From CAG-170 sp022779365 (GTDB taxonomy: Bacteria; Bacillota; Clostridia; Oscillospirales; Oscillospiraceae): a stretch of DNA of 64,000 nucleotides. The stretch spans positions 1 through 64,000 of the forward strand of contig JALFSI010000040.1 in assembly GCA_022779365.1 (NCBI GenBank). Reading direction: 5' to 3'. Below, piece by piece: positions 50,340 to 60,647 of this stretch. Both the position numbers and the translations under genes were made by a program. The notes beneath the pieces are model-generated. The model was not told the DNA's origin. It saw only the letters and a program-made list of their open reading frames with translations, and did no database searches. Each line of letters begins with the position of its first letter. Positions within the stretch are counted from its first letter, which is position 1.

Positions 50340-50846
50340 TTAAATCTCTCCCAGTCGTTTTTTCAGCCCCGCGCGGTCCAGAACGTGACCCAGCAGGACG
50401 TATACCACACTGCTCAGCGCCCACTGCACGAGGTTGCCGGGGATCTCCGCCAGCGGCGCGGCAAAATTGTGCGAGATAACGAGCGCATTGTAAAGGTAAT
50501 AGCCCCCGGCGCACAGCACGAGCGCGGGCAGCAGCCCCAGCAGGTTGCGCTTGCAGACGAGCTTCTCGTTTTTAGACGTGAAGCATAGCGCCGTCAGCGC
50601 CTTGATGACCGCCGTACCGGGGAACCAGAGCGTGTAGCCGGACAGAATGTCGGCGAGACCTGCGCCGATCGCACCGGCTGCCATGGCATAGGGCGCGGGC
50701 AGCAGGCTTGCCGCCAAAAACAAAAAGCCGTCGCCGATATGGGTGTAGCCGGTGTAGCTCGGGACGTGCAGGAACGCGGTGAAAACATAGATGAGTGCCG
50801 CCATCAGCGCACTGATGCAGATGCGGCGGGTGAGCCGGGTGTTCAT
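50340..50846 (-). CDS. ECF transporter S component (TIGR04002-like)
   Basis: A 168-aa membrane protein with five or six helices. The opening RRICISALMAALIYVFT and the GYTHIGDGFLFLAASLLP motif are typical of S components of energy-coupling-factor importers. It is the substrate-binding subunit for a vitamin-like or cofactor-precursor molecule and would share an EcfAT module encoded elsewhere. Cotranscribed with the radical SAM gene. Confidence 0.82.
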   Translation of the reverse strand: MNTRLTRRICISALMAALIYVFTAFLHVPSYTGYTHIGDGFLFLAASLLPAPYAMAAGAIGAGLADILSGYTLWFPGTAVIKALTALCFTSKNEKLVCKRNLLGLLPALVLCAGGYYLYNALVISHNFAAPLAEIPGNLVQWALSSVVYVLLGHVLDRAGLKKRLGEI

Positions 50847-50956
50847 GGAAAATGCCTCATTTCATGGTATTTTTTGAGCTCCACCGTATGATAGCAGAGA
50901 ACTGGCATTTTGAATATCGCCATATTGATTCTATTTTATAGGGTCAGATTGGCAAA

Positions 50957-50989
50957 AAGGAAAGGGAACGCTGTGCGTTCCCTTTTGCG
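50957..50989 (-). terminator. terminator of the DUF1893 operon
   Basis: AAAGGGAACGC and GCGTTCCCTTT arms with a short loop, then T-run on the minus strand (TTTTTGCC). Confidence 0.75.
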
Positions 50990-50991
50990 CG

Positions 50992-51429
50992 TCAGTTTGC
51001 GGTGCACAGGCGCGCAAGCGTCTCGCGGATGACCGGCAGGCAGTCCGCCGGCTCGGCGCAGCCCAGCACCGCCTGTTCAAACGGGCACAGCCCGTCGCCC
51101 GTGCGGTTCACGATCTGCCCGGTGCGCACATCCCAGCGGCATTCGACCCCGGCGCGCTCTAAAAGCGCCACGGCGGAGTCGCTGATCGTTTCGGCGTACA
51201 CCGCACGCACGCCGCCGAGAATAAACAGCGCCGCGGCAGCTTTGCCAACGATGGTGTCGTAGACCTCCGCGCCCGCGAGCAGATCCGGCAGGCGGTCGAG
51301 CGCGTCCAGCGCCGGGGCGATGCCGCGCCCCATACATTCGTGCACGACCTTGCCGTCCTGCACGACGGCAAATGAGAGTTCCCCATGCGACAGGCGCGCG
51401 ATGAGGGCGGGATCAGGCGGAAAGCTCAT
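50992..51429 (-). CDS. DUF1893 domain protein
   Basis: A 145-aa soluble protein. LSFAVVQDGKVVHECMGRGI opens it, IVGKAAAALFILGGVRAVYA forms the middle and DGLCPFEQAVLG the end, as in the DUF1893 family. The fold is related to cytidine-deaminase-like proteins; function unknown. Overlaps the next gene upstream by 4 bp. Confidence 0.82.
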   Translation of the reverse strand: MSFPPDPALIARLSHGELSFAVVQDGKVVHECMGRGIAPALDALDRLPDLLAGAEVYDTIVGKAAAALFILGGVRAVYAETISDSAVALLERAGVECRWDVRTGQIVNRTGDGLCPFEQAVLGCAEPADCLPVIRETLARLCTAN

Positions 51430-51707
51430 GATTTTGCTTCCTCCTTCGGCAGCAGCTTTTCGTTTTGCAGCACCGGCAGTGAGATGAGCATCACCAGCGC
51501 CAGTGCGCCGGCGGCGATCAAATTGATCTTGCGCAGATCGAGCGCATAGCCCGTGAGCAGCGAGATCGCCGCCGCGAGCAAAAGCACCGTCCGCACCGCA
51601 CCGACCACGCGGTTATACCGCCGCAGGAACGCGAAAAATTCCTCCTGCGAGGCAAACTGCCCCGCCGCCCGCCAGGGCATCACCATCCGCCGAAAAAAAG
51701 CGCCCAT
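51426..51707 (-). CDS. small membrane protein, 93 aa
   Basis: Two hydrophobic helices (about residues 36-55 and 62-79) after a basic, amphipathic N-terminus (FASQEEFFAFLRRYNRVVG). Start at 51707 after GGAGGGCGATCTT. Coupled to the DUF1893 gene by a 4-bp overlap. No known family recognised. Confidence 0.65.
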   Translation of the reverse strand: MGAFFRRMVMPWRAAGQFASQEEFFAFLRRYNRVVGAVRTVLLLAAAISLLTGYALDLRKINLIAAGALALVMLISLPVLQNEKLLPKEEAKS

Positions 51708-51773
51708 AAGATCGCCCTCCAAAGTTCGTTTGCGTTATTTTAGCACGAACCGGGGGGATTTACAATGTGGAGT

Positions 51774-53042
51774 TTATTCGTACCGCAGGGCTTCGATGGG
51801 GTCCAGCTTGGCGGCTTTATTGGCGGGGTAGTAGCCGAAGAACACACCGACCGCCAGAGAGAAGCCGACCGCCAGCGCGATGCTGCCGGCGCTTGGGAGG
51901 CTGGGGGCGTCCAGCAGCGAGCTGCCGACGTAGCCCAGCAGCGTGCCCAGCAGGATGCCGATGATGCCGCCAACTAAACAGATAATGATGCTCTCCACGA
52001 CGAACTGCTCGCGGATGTCGCCGTTCGTTGCGCCGAGGGCTTTGCGTGTGCCGATCTCGCGCGTGCGCTCCGTGACGGAGACGAGCATGATGTTCATCAC
52101 GCCGATGCCGCCGACGAGCAGCGAGATCGCGGCGATGACCGAAATGGCGATGGAGAGCTTGCGCATCATGCTGTCCACCGACTCGATGACGCTCTCCATA
52201 CTCATGGAGGTCACGCGGTAATCGTCGTTATTGCGATAGTAGCGGTTCAGGAAATTGCTGATCTGCGTGCCGACCGCCGTGCTGTCCGCGCCCGCCGCCA
52301 TGACGGTAAAGTAGGAATAGCCGTCCGCCGCGCCTGTGAGGCGCTTGGCGCTCGTAACGGGGATGTAGAGCGCGGTGGAAAGATCCTTGTCGGACGCTGT
52401 GCTGATCGTAAACGCCGAGGCTTTGTAGGTGTAGACGCCCACGATGCGCAGGCGCACGCGGTCATTGCGGAGCTGCACGGATATTTCGCTGCCGAGCGCC
52501 GCCTGCGCGTCGCCCGCAAAGAGATTCTGCACCAGCTTGTCGCTCACGACGCAGACATCCCGCTCGCCGTCGCAGTCCTGCTGCTGCAAAAAGCGTCCGG
52601 CTTGCAGATCAACGTCGTTGATGGTGAACGCACCGTCATTCACGCCGCTGACCGAGACGTTGGCGTACAGCCGTCCGTCCTTGACCTGCCCGCTGCCGAC
52701 GCTTTCCGTCAGCCCCACGGCCTTGATGTCCGCGCCGTAGCGCGCGAGCATTTCCTCGATCATATCGTCTGTAATGAGGTCGCCGTCCTCCGGCTGGACC
52801 ATCATGGAGCTGAGGTCGCTCATGTCGAGCTGGCTCGTTTTCTGCTGGAGCGAGATCGAGATGGTGGACGCGCCGAAGCTGCTCATCTGGCTGGTGATGG
52901 TGTTGGACAGCCCATCGCCCACGGTCAGGATGCCGATGACGGCGGCAATGCCGATGATGATGCCGAGCATGGTGAGCAGCGCGCGCATTTTGTTTGCCCG
53001 CAGCCCCTCGAGCGCGATGCGCAAATTTTCCATCAGACGCAT
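51774..53042 (-). CDS. MacB-like ABC transporter permease
   Basis: A 422-aa FtsX/MacB-type permease. One N-terminal helix (about 18-42; MRALLTMLGIIIGIAAVIG), a large extracytoplasmic domain (about 45-285), then three C-terminal helices with the ATPase-coupling motif VTERTREIGTRKALGAT. Start after GAGGAGGCTACGTC, overlapping the ATPase gene by 10 bp. Exports antimicrobial peptides, lipids or similar together with the two genes upstream. Confidence 0.88.
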   Translation of the reverse strand: MRLMENLRIALEGLRANKMRALLTMLGIIIGIAAVIGILTVGDGLSNTITSQMSSFGASTISISLQQKTSQLDMSDLSSMMVQPEDGDLITDDMIEEMLARYGADIKAVGLTESVGSGQVKDGRLYANVSVSGVNDGAFTINDVDLQAGRFLQQQDCDGERDVCVVSDKLVQNLFAGDAQAALGSEISVQLRNDRVRLRIVGVYTYKASAFTISTASDKDLSTALYIPVTSAKRLTGAADGYSYFTVMAAGADSTAVGTQISNFLNRYYRNNDDYRVTSMSMESVIESVDSMMRKLSIAISVIAAISLLVGGIGVMNIMLVSVTERTREIGTRKALGATNGDIREQFVVESIIICLVGGIIGILLGTLLGYVGSSLLDAPSLPSAGSIALAVGFSLAVGVFFGYYPANKAAKLDPIEALRYE

Positions 53043-53737
53043 GACGTAGCCTCCTCACTGAGCACGCCGTCGCACATGGTGAGCACGCGCTGGGTCTCCA
53101 TGGCAAGCTCGCGGTTGTGCGTGATGAGCACGATGGTCTTGCCCTGCTCGCGATTGAGCTGGTGGAAGAGATCCATGACCATGCGCCCGGTCTTGCTGTC
53201 CAGCGCGCCGGTCGGCTCGTCCGCCAGAATGATGGCGGGGTCGTTTGCCATGGCGCGCGCAATGGCGACACGCTGCTTCTGCCCGCCGGACAGTTCGTTC
53301 GGCTGGTGCGTCATGCGGTCCGCCATGCCGACCATGTCCAGCAGCATCTGCGCGCGCTCGGTGCGCTTTTTCTGCGGCACGCCCGCGTAGAGCATCGGCA
53401 GCTCCACGTTTCGCAGTGCGTTTGTCCTGCCGATGAGGTTGAAATTCTGAAATACAAAGCCGATCTTGCGGTTGCGGATGGCGGACAGCTCGCGGTCGTC
53501 CGCATCCTCAATGACCGTTCCGTCCAGCCAGTAGCTGCCCTCGGTGGGGCGGTCGAGCGCGCCGATGAGGTTCATGAGCGTGGACTTGCCCGAGCCGGAC
53601 GCGCCGACGATCGACACAAATTCGCCCTCGTTTACATCGAGGTCGATGCCGTGCAGGATCTCCAGCTCGTTTTCCAGTCCGACGTTAAAGCGTTTGTAAA
53701 TGCCGCGCATACGGATCAGTTGTCTGCCGTCGCTCAT
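53033..53737 (-). CDS. MacB/LolD-type ABC transporter ATPase
   Basis: A 234-aa nucleotide-binding protein. Walker A GASGSGKST, the signature LSGGQKQRVAIARAM, Walker B IILADEPTGALD and the H-loop LITHNRE are intact. A middle gene of the adaptor-ATPase-permease operon, overlapping both neighbours. Confidence 0.9.
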   Translation of the reverse strand: MSDGRQLIRMRGIYKRFNVGLENELEILHGIDLDVNEGEFVSIVGASGSGKSTLMNLIGALDRPTEGSYWLDGTVIEDADDRELSAIRNRKIGFVFQNFNLIGRTNALRNVELPMLYAGVPQKKRTERAQMLLDMVGMADRMTHQPNELSGGQKQRVAIARAMANDPAIILADEPTGALDSKTGRMVMDLFHQLNREQGKTIVLITHNRELAMETQRVLTMCDGVLSEEATSCV

Positions 53738-55500
53738 CCCATCATCCCCGCTATCATCTCGTACTGCTGCGACGCCGCGGTGAGCGTCTGACCGACGAGC
53801 AATCGGTAATTATCCGGCGCGTGCACCACGCGCACGCCCTCGGCGATGCCGTCGCCGGTCACGGCAATGTCCAGATCGTCGTCCATCCCGGTCGTGACCG
53901 GCACTTCGTGCAGCGTATACTTGCCGCCGCCGAGATCTTCGACCGTCAGCACGCAGGTCTGTCCGTCATCGTTCTGATACACCGCGTCATACGGCACGAC
54001 CAGAACGTCCTTCGTCTCTTCCAGAATGTAATCGAGCTGCGCTTCCAGACCGATGCGAAGCCCGGTGTTCATGCTGTTCACCGCGACCTCGGTGTCAAAC
54101 AGTGCGTCGCTGCCCGTGGCACTCGTCACGCCGTAGGCGTTTTTCTGCGCCGTGGGGGCGATGTTGCTGACGCTGCCGTCAAATTCCGCGTCGCCCGTCG
54201 CATCGGAGCGGATGGCGACCTTCTGCCCGACCGCGACTTTTCCGATGTCGTAGCCCTTGACGGTCGTTTTGATGACGAGATCATCCAGATCCTCGATCAC
54301 GAACAGCAGCCCGCTGCCGCTTGCGCCGACGCTTGCATACACCGCCGTGACCGTGCCGTCACAGGGGGCGGTGATGGTCGCGTCGTCCAGCTGCTTTTCA
54401 AGCTGCGCGATCGACTCCTGCGTGACCGCGGTGCTCGCACCCGCGCGTGCCGACTGCACGGCGTTGGAGTAGCTTTCAAGCTGCCCGCCGACCGCTCGCT
54501 GCGTCGATTCCAGATTTTTGGCCGCCTTGTCATAGGCATCCTTCGCGCTGTCCACCGCGTCGCGGTAGTCATCCAGCGCGTCGTCCGCGCCCGTTTCGGC
54601 GGCGTCGTATGCGCTCTTGGCAAGACGGTAAGCGTCTGACGCCGTATCGACCTGCTGCTCCAGCGTGCCGCACTGCGCCTCCGCCGCCTCATAGGCGCTC
54701 AGCGCGGCGTCATTGTCCGCCTTCAGCGCGGCGACCTCCGCCTCCTTCGCGGTATATTCCGGCGTTCCTTCTTTCAGTGACTTGAGTTCTTCCTGCGCGG
54801 TCGCGTAGGCGTTGCCCACGTTTGCCAGCGTCATCGCCGCCGCGTCGCGTGCCGCCTGCGCCGAGTCCAGCGCATTTTCCGCGCTTTCCAGCGCCGCCTG
54901 CGCCTGATTGCGGGAGCTTTTCGCGCTCAGAAGCTGTGTGTTTTCACCCTCATCCAGCGAGCGTTCGTAGCGCTCGAGCGCCGTCTGCGCCTTTTCATAT
55001 GCCTCCCGCGCCTGATCGACCTGCGCCTGCGCGGCAAGCAGGCTCGCGTTCAGTCCGTCGTCGAGCGACTGCTTGAAGGTGTTGTAGCTGTCCTGCGCGC
55101 TCTTGAGCTGTGCGCCGCCCGCCGCCTGCGCGGTAGAGAGGCTGGCGCGCTGGGTGCTGATCTGATCCTCCACGCTCTCGCCGTCCAGCTCCGCCAGCAC
55201 GTCGCCCGCGTGTACGAAATCGCCGACCTCCACCGCCACGCTCTTCACGGGCAGGGCGAGCGTGGAGTAGACATTCGTCGCGTCCGCGCTCTCCACCGTG
55301 CCGTTTGCGGAGATGGTGCTGCGCAGGTCCGTGCGGCTGACGGGCGTGGTGTCGCTCAGGCGGAGCACCGCCGCAGCCGCGCCCGCGCCGAGCAGCCGCG
55401 GCGCGATCAAAAGCGCCGCGATCACCAGCACCACGCCGCCGATCACAAACCAGCGCTTTTTGATTTTTTTCTTCTTTTTGACCCCAGTCGTGTCCGCCAT
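53734..55500 (-). CDS. efflux adaptor (HlyD/MacA family) with long coiled coil
   Basis: A 588-aa membrane-fusion-like protein. A Lys-rich start, one membrane helix (about 17-37), a biotinyl-lipoyl-like half (VAVEVGDFVHAGDVLAELDG), a very long Ala/Gln-rich coiled coil (about 125-370), the second lipoyl half (ITAPCDGTVTAVYASVG) and C-terminal beta domains. In Gram-positive cells such adaptors couple the MacB-like pump to the cell exterior. Start at 55500 after GGGGCAAAGGACC. Confidence 0.87.
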   Translation of the reverse strand: MADTTGVKKKKKIKKRWFVIGGVVLVIAALLIAPRLLGAGAAAAVLRLSDTTPVSRTDLRSTISANGTVESADATNVYSTLALPVKSVAVEVGDFVHAGDVLAELDGESVEDQISTQRASLSTAQAAGGAQLKSAQDSYNTFKQSLDDGLNASLLAAQAQVDQAREAYEKAQTALERYERSLDEGENTQLLSAKSSRNQAQAALESAENALDSAQAARDAAAMTLANVGNAYATAQEELKSLKEGTPEYTAKEAEVAALKADNDAALSAYEAAEAQCGTLEQQVDTASDAYRLAKSAYDAAETGADDALDDYRDAVDSAKDAYDKAAKNLESTQRAVGGQLESYSNAVQSARAGASTAVTQESIAQLEKQLDDATITAPCDGTVTAVYASVGASGSGLLFVIEDLDDLVIKTTVKGYDIGKVAVGQKVAIRSDATGDAEFDGSVSNIAPTAQKNAYGVTSATGSDALFDTEVAVNSMNTGLRIGLEAQLDYILEETKDVLVVPYDAVYQNDDGQTCVLTVEDLGGGKYTLHEVPVTTGMDDDLDIAVTGDGIAEGVRVVHAPDNYRLLVGQTLTAASQQYEMIAGMMG

Positions 55501-55597
55501 GGTCCTTTGCCCCTTTTTATTGCATTTTGTGCTCACATTATAGAGATGCTTTGTGAATAATATGTAAATATCCCCCGCAAAAATCGTGAAAACCGCC

Positions 55598-55636
55598 AAA
55601 AAAGAGCCTCCGACCTGCCCGGTCGGAGGCTCTTTC
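55598..55636 (-). terminator. terminator of asnA-asnS
   Basis: Arms GAGCCTCCGACC and GGTCGGAGGCTC followed on the minus strand by TTTTTT. Confidence 0.85.
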
Positions 55637-55642
55637 GTTTGC

Positions 55643-57037
<1,395 letters not shown>

Positions 57038-57069
57038 CTTGTACTCCTCTTTTCAAAAATTCAACTATA

Positions 57070-58077
57070 TTACAGAAGCAAAATTCCTGCATCCTGGCAG
57101 GTCTTGCGGGTGTTTTCGTCCCACAGGCTGGACTGCACCTCGCCGATGTGACAGGTGCCGATCATCAGCATACAAACGCGGCTCTGCCCGATGCCGCCGC
57201 CCATGGTCAGCGGTAGCTCACCGGCAAGCAGCATCCTGTGGAACGGAAGGTCGCGCCGCTCCTCGCAGCCCGCGAGCTTCAGCTGCTTCGCCAGCGACGC
57301 TTCGTCCACGCGGATGCCCATGGACGAAATTTCAAACGCGCATTCCAGCACGGGATTCCACATCAGAATATCGCCGTTGAGCGCCCAGTCGTCATAGTCC
57401 GGCGCGCGCCCGTCGTGGGGCTTGCCGGAGCGGAGCTTGCCGCCGATCTGCATGAGGAACACCGTGTGATGCTCGCGCACGATGGCGTTTTCGCGCTGCT
57501 TCGGCGTGAGGTCGGGGTATTTGTCCTCCAGCTCCTGCGTGGTGATGAAAAATACCTCGCGCTCGAGCTTCGTGTGCAGGCTCGGGAAGGCGATGCCCAG
57601 CGCGTCGTTCGTCTCGCAAACAGCGCCCACGATGTCGCGCACGGTGCGGCGCAGGTACGCTTCGTTGCGGTCCTCGCGGGTGATGACCTTTTCCCAGTCC
57701 CACTGATCGACATAGATGGAGTGGAGGTTATCGACCTCTTCGTCGCGCCGGATGGCGTTCATGTCGGTGAACAGACCCTTGCCGGGCTTAAAATCGTAGC
57801 GCTTGAGCGCGAGGCGCTTCCACTTTGCCAGCGAATGCACCACCTGCGCCTGCGCGCCGACGTCCGGGATGTCAAAGCTCACCGGGCGCTCATAGCCGTT
57901 GAGGTTGTCGTTCAGCCCGGAGTTCTCATCCACGAACAGCGGCGCGGACACGCGGCGCAGATTGAGCGCATTGCCGAGATTGACCTGGAAATTGCTCTTG
58001 ATAAATTCGATGGCGCGCTGAAGCTCATACACGCTCAGCGGCGCTTTGTACCCGGCAGGAATGGCGATCTTGCTCAT
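57070..58077 (-). CDS. asnA: aspartate-ammonia ligase
   Basis: A 335-aa ammonia-dependent asparagine synthetase of the class II synthetase-like fold. Family stretches include GLNDNLNGYERPVSFD, YVDQWDWEKVI, FLMQIGGKLRSGKPHDGRAP and GGGIGQSR. It makes asparagine from aspartate, ammonia and ATP. Start at 58077 after GAAGGAG; its promoter is at 58110-58138. No T-box leader is visible in the short upstream region. Confidence 0.93.
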   Translation of the reverse strand: MSKIAIPAGYKAPLSVYELQRAIEFIKSNFQVNLGNALNLRRVSAPLFVDENSGLNDNLNGYERPVSFDIPDVGAQAQVVHSLAKWKRLALKRYDFKPGKGLFTDMNAIRRDEEVDNLHSIYVDQWDWEKVITREDRNEAYLRRTVRDIVGAVCETNDALGIAFPSLHTKLEREVFFITTQELEDKYPDLTPKQRENAIVREHHTVFLMQIGGKLRSGKPHDGRAPDYDDWALNGDILMWNPVLECAFEISSMGIRVDEASLAKQLKLAGCEERRDLPFHRMLLAGELPLTMGGGIGQSRVCMLMIGTCHIGEVQSSLWDENTRKTCQDAGILLL

Positions 58078-58109
58078 GGTAAAACTCCTTCTTTCCAAAA
58101 AATCAACTT

Positions 58110-58138
58110 ATTATACAACAGTTTTTCCACGCTTTCAA
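58110..58138 (-). promoter_or_regulatory. promoter of asnA-asnS
   Basis: On the minus strand TTGAAA (58133-58138) and TATAAT (58110-58115) with a 17-bp spacer. Confidence 0.75.
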
Positions 58139-58159
58139 GACACATCCCCATATTTACAC

Positions 58160-58193
58160 AAAAACCGGGCGCAGCGGCTCGGCTGCGCCCGGA
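58160..58193 (-). terminator. terminator of the Xre/membrane regulator gene
   Basis: CCGGGCGCAG and CTGCGCCCGG arms with an 8-base loop, then TTTTTG on the minus strand. Confidence 0.8.
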
Positions 58194-58198
58194 GAAGG

Positions 58199-58768
58199 TC
58201 ATTTTCTGTTACGGAACATACGGAACAGCTCCCACAAGATGATGAGCACCTGCACCGCCGCGCATACGATAAAGATCTGTGACAGATTCCCTACCTGCGG
58301 GAACGACAAAAACAGGCACACGCCCACCGTCCAGATGAGCACCGTGATCGACGCCGCCTGCTGCCAGATGCCCCACCACAGGCTCGTGAACACGATCGAC
58401 ACGATCGACGCCACCGGCACGGCGTACACAAAGAACATCCACGCCGGGAACGGCACCTCCGCGATGGTAAACGCCGTAAACAGGATCGTTGCCACCACGA
58501 ACACGATCGCAACCGACAGAAGATAAATGAACAGATGGTAATACGGCTTTGCCTTTTTCGGCGCTTCCACCTCGCCGATCAGATTGCTCACCGTCACGCC
58601 GTACAGGTCGGCGATCTGCGCCAGAATGAACACATCCGGCAAGCTCTCCCCGCGCTCCCACTTGGAAACGGATTTGTCGGAGTAATTGAGTTTTTCCGCG
58701 AGGTCTGCCTGCGTGTCGTGATGCGCCTTGCGGTATGCCGTAATATTTTTTGCGATCGTTCGCCGCAT
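58199..58768 (-). CDS. Xre-family regulator with C-terminal membrane domain
   Basis: A 189-aa protein. A Cro/C1 helix-turn-helix (about 5-62; DTQADLAEKLNYSDKSVSKW, then ERGESLPDVFILAQIADLYG) is followed by about four hydrophobic helices (about 78-185). Such membrane-bound Xre proteins are common in Clostridia and may sense envelope state. Start at 58768 with a modest GAAGAG site; the longer frame to 58906 is rejected. A palindrome-like operator lies at 58830-58848. Confidence 0.8.
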   Translation of the reverse strand: MRRTIAKNITAYRKAHHDTQADLAEKLNYSDKSVSKWERGESLPDVFILAQIADLYGVTVSNLIGEVEAPKKAKPYYHLFIYLLSVAIVFVVATILFTAFTIAEVPFPAWMFFVYAVPVASIVSIVFTSLWWGIWQQAASITVLIWTVGVCLFLSFPQVGNLSQIFIVCAAVQVLIILWELFRMFRNRK

Positions 58769-58829
58769 GGTCGTCTCTTCAACCTTCAAGCAAACCCGCT
58801 CCTTCCTGAAAGCCTTGGTATTACTGGAA

Positions 58830-58848
58830 ATTCTACTGCCGGTAGAGT
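58830..58848. promoter_or_regulatory. operator candidate upstream of the Xre/membrane gene
   Basis: ATTCTACTGCCGGTAGAGT, a near-palindrome sharing the ATTCTACT arm with the perfect palindrome at 44603-44623. The rest of 58849-59171 contains only a terminator-like hairpin. Confidence 0.4.
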
Positions 58849-59015
58849 GCCTCTCTCGCACAAATTGACCCGCCGGAACAGCCGGTAGGGTGACATTTTT
58901 GCCCATCTGCGGTATGATCGCAGCGTAAAGAGTTGTTGCTTGTCATCCGGGCAGCTACTGATATGCTGGGGAACAGTATATCACATTTTTCAGCGCGGCG
59001 CAAGCCGCATGAATC

Positions 59016-59057
59016 GCGCGCAGCATCGTTCACACACCCGATGCTGCGCGCTATTTT
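59016..59057. terminator. terminator-like hairpin
   Basis: GCGCGCAGCATCG (59016-59028) pairs with CGATGCTGCGCGC (59039-59051), followed by TATTTTTG. No gene directly upstream on the plus strand was recognised. Confidence 0.6.
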
Positions 59058-59171
59058 TGCGCCGAATCTTTTCCGCCAGAGCCGCGTTGCTGCTCACTCG
59101 GCGTATACGCGATACGCCGTCGCCCGCGCGCCTTGCTCTGACGAAAAATCTCTCGGCGCAGTTTTTGTTGG

Positions 59172-59200
59172 TTGACGCGCCGTCTTGAAACGGCTACAAT
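59172..59200 (+). promoter_or_regulatory. promoter of the DUF2284 gene
   Basis: TTGACG (59172-59177) and TACAAT (59195-59200), spacer 17 bp, 26 bases before the start. Confidence 0.7.
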
Positions 59201-59225
59201 ATAAAAAACGAGAGGGGGCGGCGGA

Positions 59226-59768
59226 ATGCTGGACCGGGATAAGCTGGAGCAGGCGCTGGCGGAGCTGCCGCTGTTTCAGTTTGCGTATGTGGATACGAAG
59301 GACATCGTGTTCACCCAGCGCGTGCGCACCATCTGCGAGCAGGAGTGCCCGATGTATAACACCACCTGGGCGTGCCCGCCCGCGGTCGGGACGGTCGGGG
59401 AATGCCGCGCGCGCTGTCTGGCTTACCCCGAAGCACTCGTCATCACCACCGTGACGGAGGTCGGCGACATTGCCAACATCGACGAAACGCTTGCCACCCG
59501 CGCCCCGCACGAAGCCATCGCCCATCAGGTCGCCGCGCTGCTGCGGGAGCAAAATCAGCAGGTGATGGTCCTCTCCACAGAGGCGTGCGCCGTCTGCGAG
59601 CATTGCGCCTGGCCCGATGCCCCCTGTCGCCACCCCGAGCGGATGTTCCCCTGCATCGAAAGCCACGGCATCCTGGCGACAGACCTTGCCGAAAAATGCG
59701 GGCTGGACTTTTTCAACGGCAATATCGTGACCTGGTTCTCGCTGCTGTTTTTCAAGGATCAGAAATGA
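59226..59768 (+). CDS. DUF2284 metal-binding protein
   Basis: A 180-aa Cys-rich protein. Cysteines occur in CEQECPMYNTTWACPP, GECRARC, CAVCEHCAWPDAPC and MFPCIES, as expected for the DUF2284 family, thought to bind iron-sulfur or other metal centres. Start after GAGGGGGCGGCGGA. Monocistronic between its own promoter and terminator. Physiological role unknown. Confidence 0.85.
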   Translation: MLDRDKLEQALAELPLFQFAYVDTKDIVFTQRVRTICEQECPMYNTTWACPPAVGTVGECRARCLAYPEALVITTVTEVGDIANIDETLATRAPHEAIAHQVAALLREQNQQVMVLSTEACAVCEHCAWPDAPCRHPERMFPCIESHGILATDLAEKCGLDFFNGNIVTWFSLLFFKDQK

Positions 59769-59773
59769 CGGAT

Positions 59774-59806
59774 ACCCCCGAACAGGAAACCCTGTTCGGG
59801 GGTTTG
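59774..59806 (+). terminator. terminator of the DUF2284 gene
   Basis: CCCCCGAACAGG and CCTGTTCGGGGG arms with AAA loop, then TTTG. Confidence 0.8.
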
Positions 59807-59856
59807 TGTATATACAACCAAATCCGCGTAGGGGAGGAGCTTGCCCATCCCGTACA

Positions 59857-60510
59857 TTACGACAGAGACTCAAACAGCGTCCACGGAAATATCTTCGGCG
59901 GCGTTGCCTCGAACGTCATTTCTTCGCCGGTTTCGGGGTGCGGGAACTGCAAATGTGCGGAAAACAGCGCCGTTTTGCAGCGGTTATCGCCGCCGCCGTA
60001 TTTGCCGTCGCCAAGTAACGGCAGGGCGCGGGAGGAAAACTGAGCTCGAATTTGATGCGTCCTGCCGGTAAACAGGCGCACGCGCACGAGCGCGCGGCGC
60101 TGATTGCCGTCCTGCGCGGTGGAGACGACCGTATACGCCAGCTTTGCCGCCTTCACGCCCGCGCGGGGGCGTTTGCAGACGAAGCTCTTGTCGCGTGCGC
60201 GGTCAAAATACAGAAGATCCTCCAAAACGCCCTCCGGCGCGGCGGGCACGGCGCTGAGCACTGCCAGATATTCCTTCTGCCAGCGTCCCGCCTGTGCCGA
60301 TGCGCTGAGCGCCGCCGCCGCACGCGCTGTGCGGGCATAGACCATCACGCCCGCGCTCACGCGGTCGAGCCGGTGCACCGGGAAAATGTCCCCGCCGCAC
60401 TGTGCCCGCAGCAGCGCGGGCATCGCGTCCGCGCCGTCTCCTTGCGATAATACCCCCGCAGGCTTGCAGCAGACGATCATTTGCGTGTCCTGATACAAAA
60501 TTTCGACCAT
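59857..60510 (-). CDS. RluA-family pseudouridine synthase
   Basis: A 217-aa enzyme lacking an S4 domain. The catalytic Asp is in VHRLDRVSAGVMVYA; KEYLAVL and LFTGRTHQIRAQF are the other family motifs. It isomerises a uridine in rRNA or tRNA; the target cannot be told from sequence. Start at 60510 after GAGAGGACG. Confidence 0.85.
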   Translation of the reverse strand: MVEILYQDTQMIVCCKPAGVLSQGDGADAMPALLRAQCGGDIFPVHRLDRVSAGVMVYARTARAAAALSASAQAGRWQKEYLAVLSAVPAAPEGVLEDLLYFDRARDKSFVCKRPRAGVKAAKLAYTVVSTAQDGNQRRALVRVRLFTGRTHQIRAQFSSRALPLLGDGKYGGGDNRCKTALFSAHLQFPHPETGEEMTFEATPPKIFPWTLFESLS

Positions 60511-60571
60511 CGGCTCACGTCCTCTCTTTGGCAAAATTCTACCATGCCGCACCTGATTTTGCAAACGCGGC

Positions 60572-60600
60572 TTGCAAAGCGGCGCGCGTTTGCGTATGAT
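60572..60600 (+). promoter_or_regulatory. promoter of the exporter gene
   Basis: TTGCAA (60572-60577) and TATGAT (60595-60600), spacer 17 bp. Confidence 0.65.
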
Positions 60601-60647
60601 AAGAGCAGCACGGCGGTCCGCCGGACCGCGTTTTCAGGAGGAGCACT

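Noticed and set aside
58078..58165. T-box or other riboswitch in front of asnA
   Set aside because: The region is short, contains only the promoter and ribosome site, and no specifier loop or antiterminator is visible.
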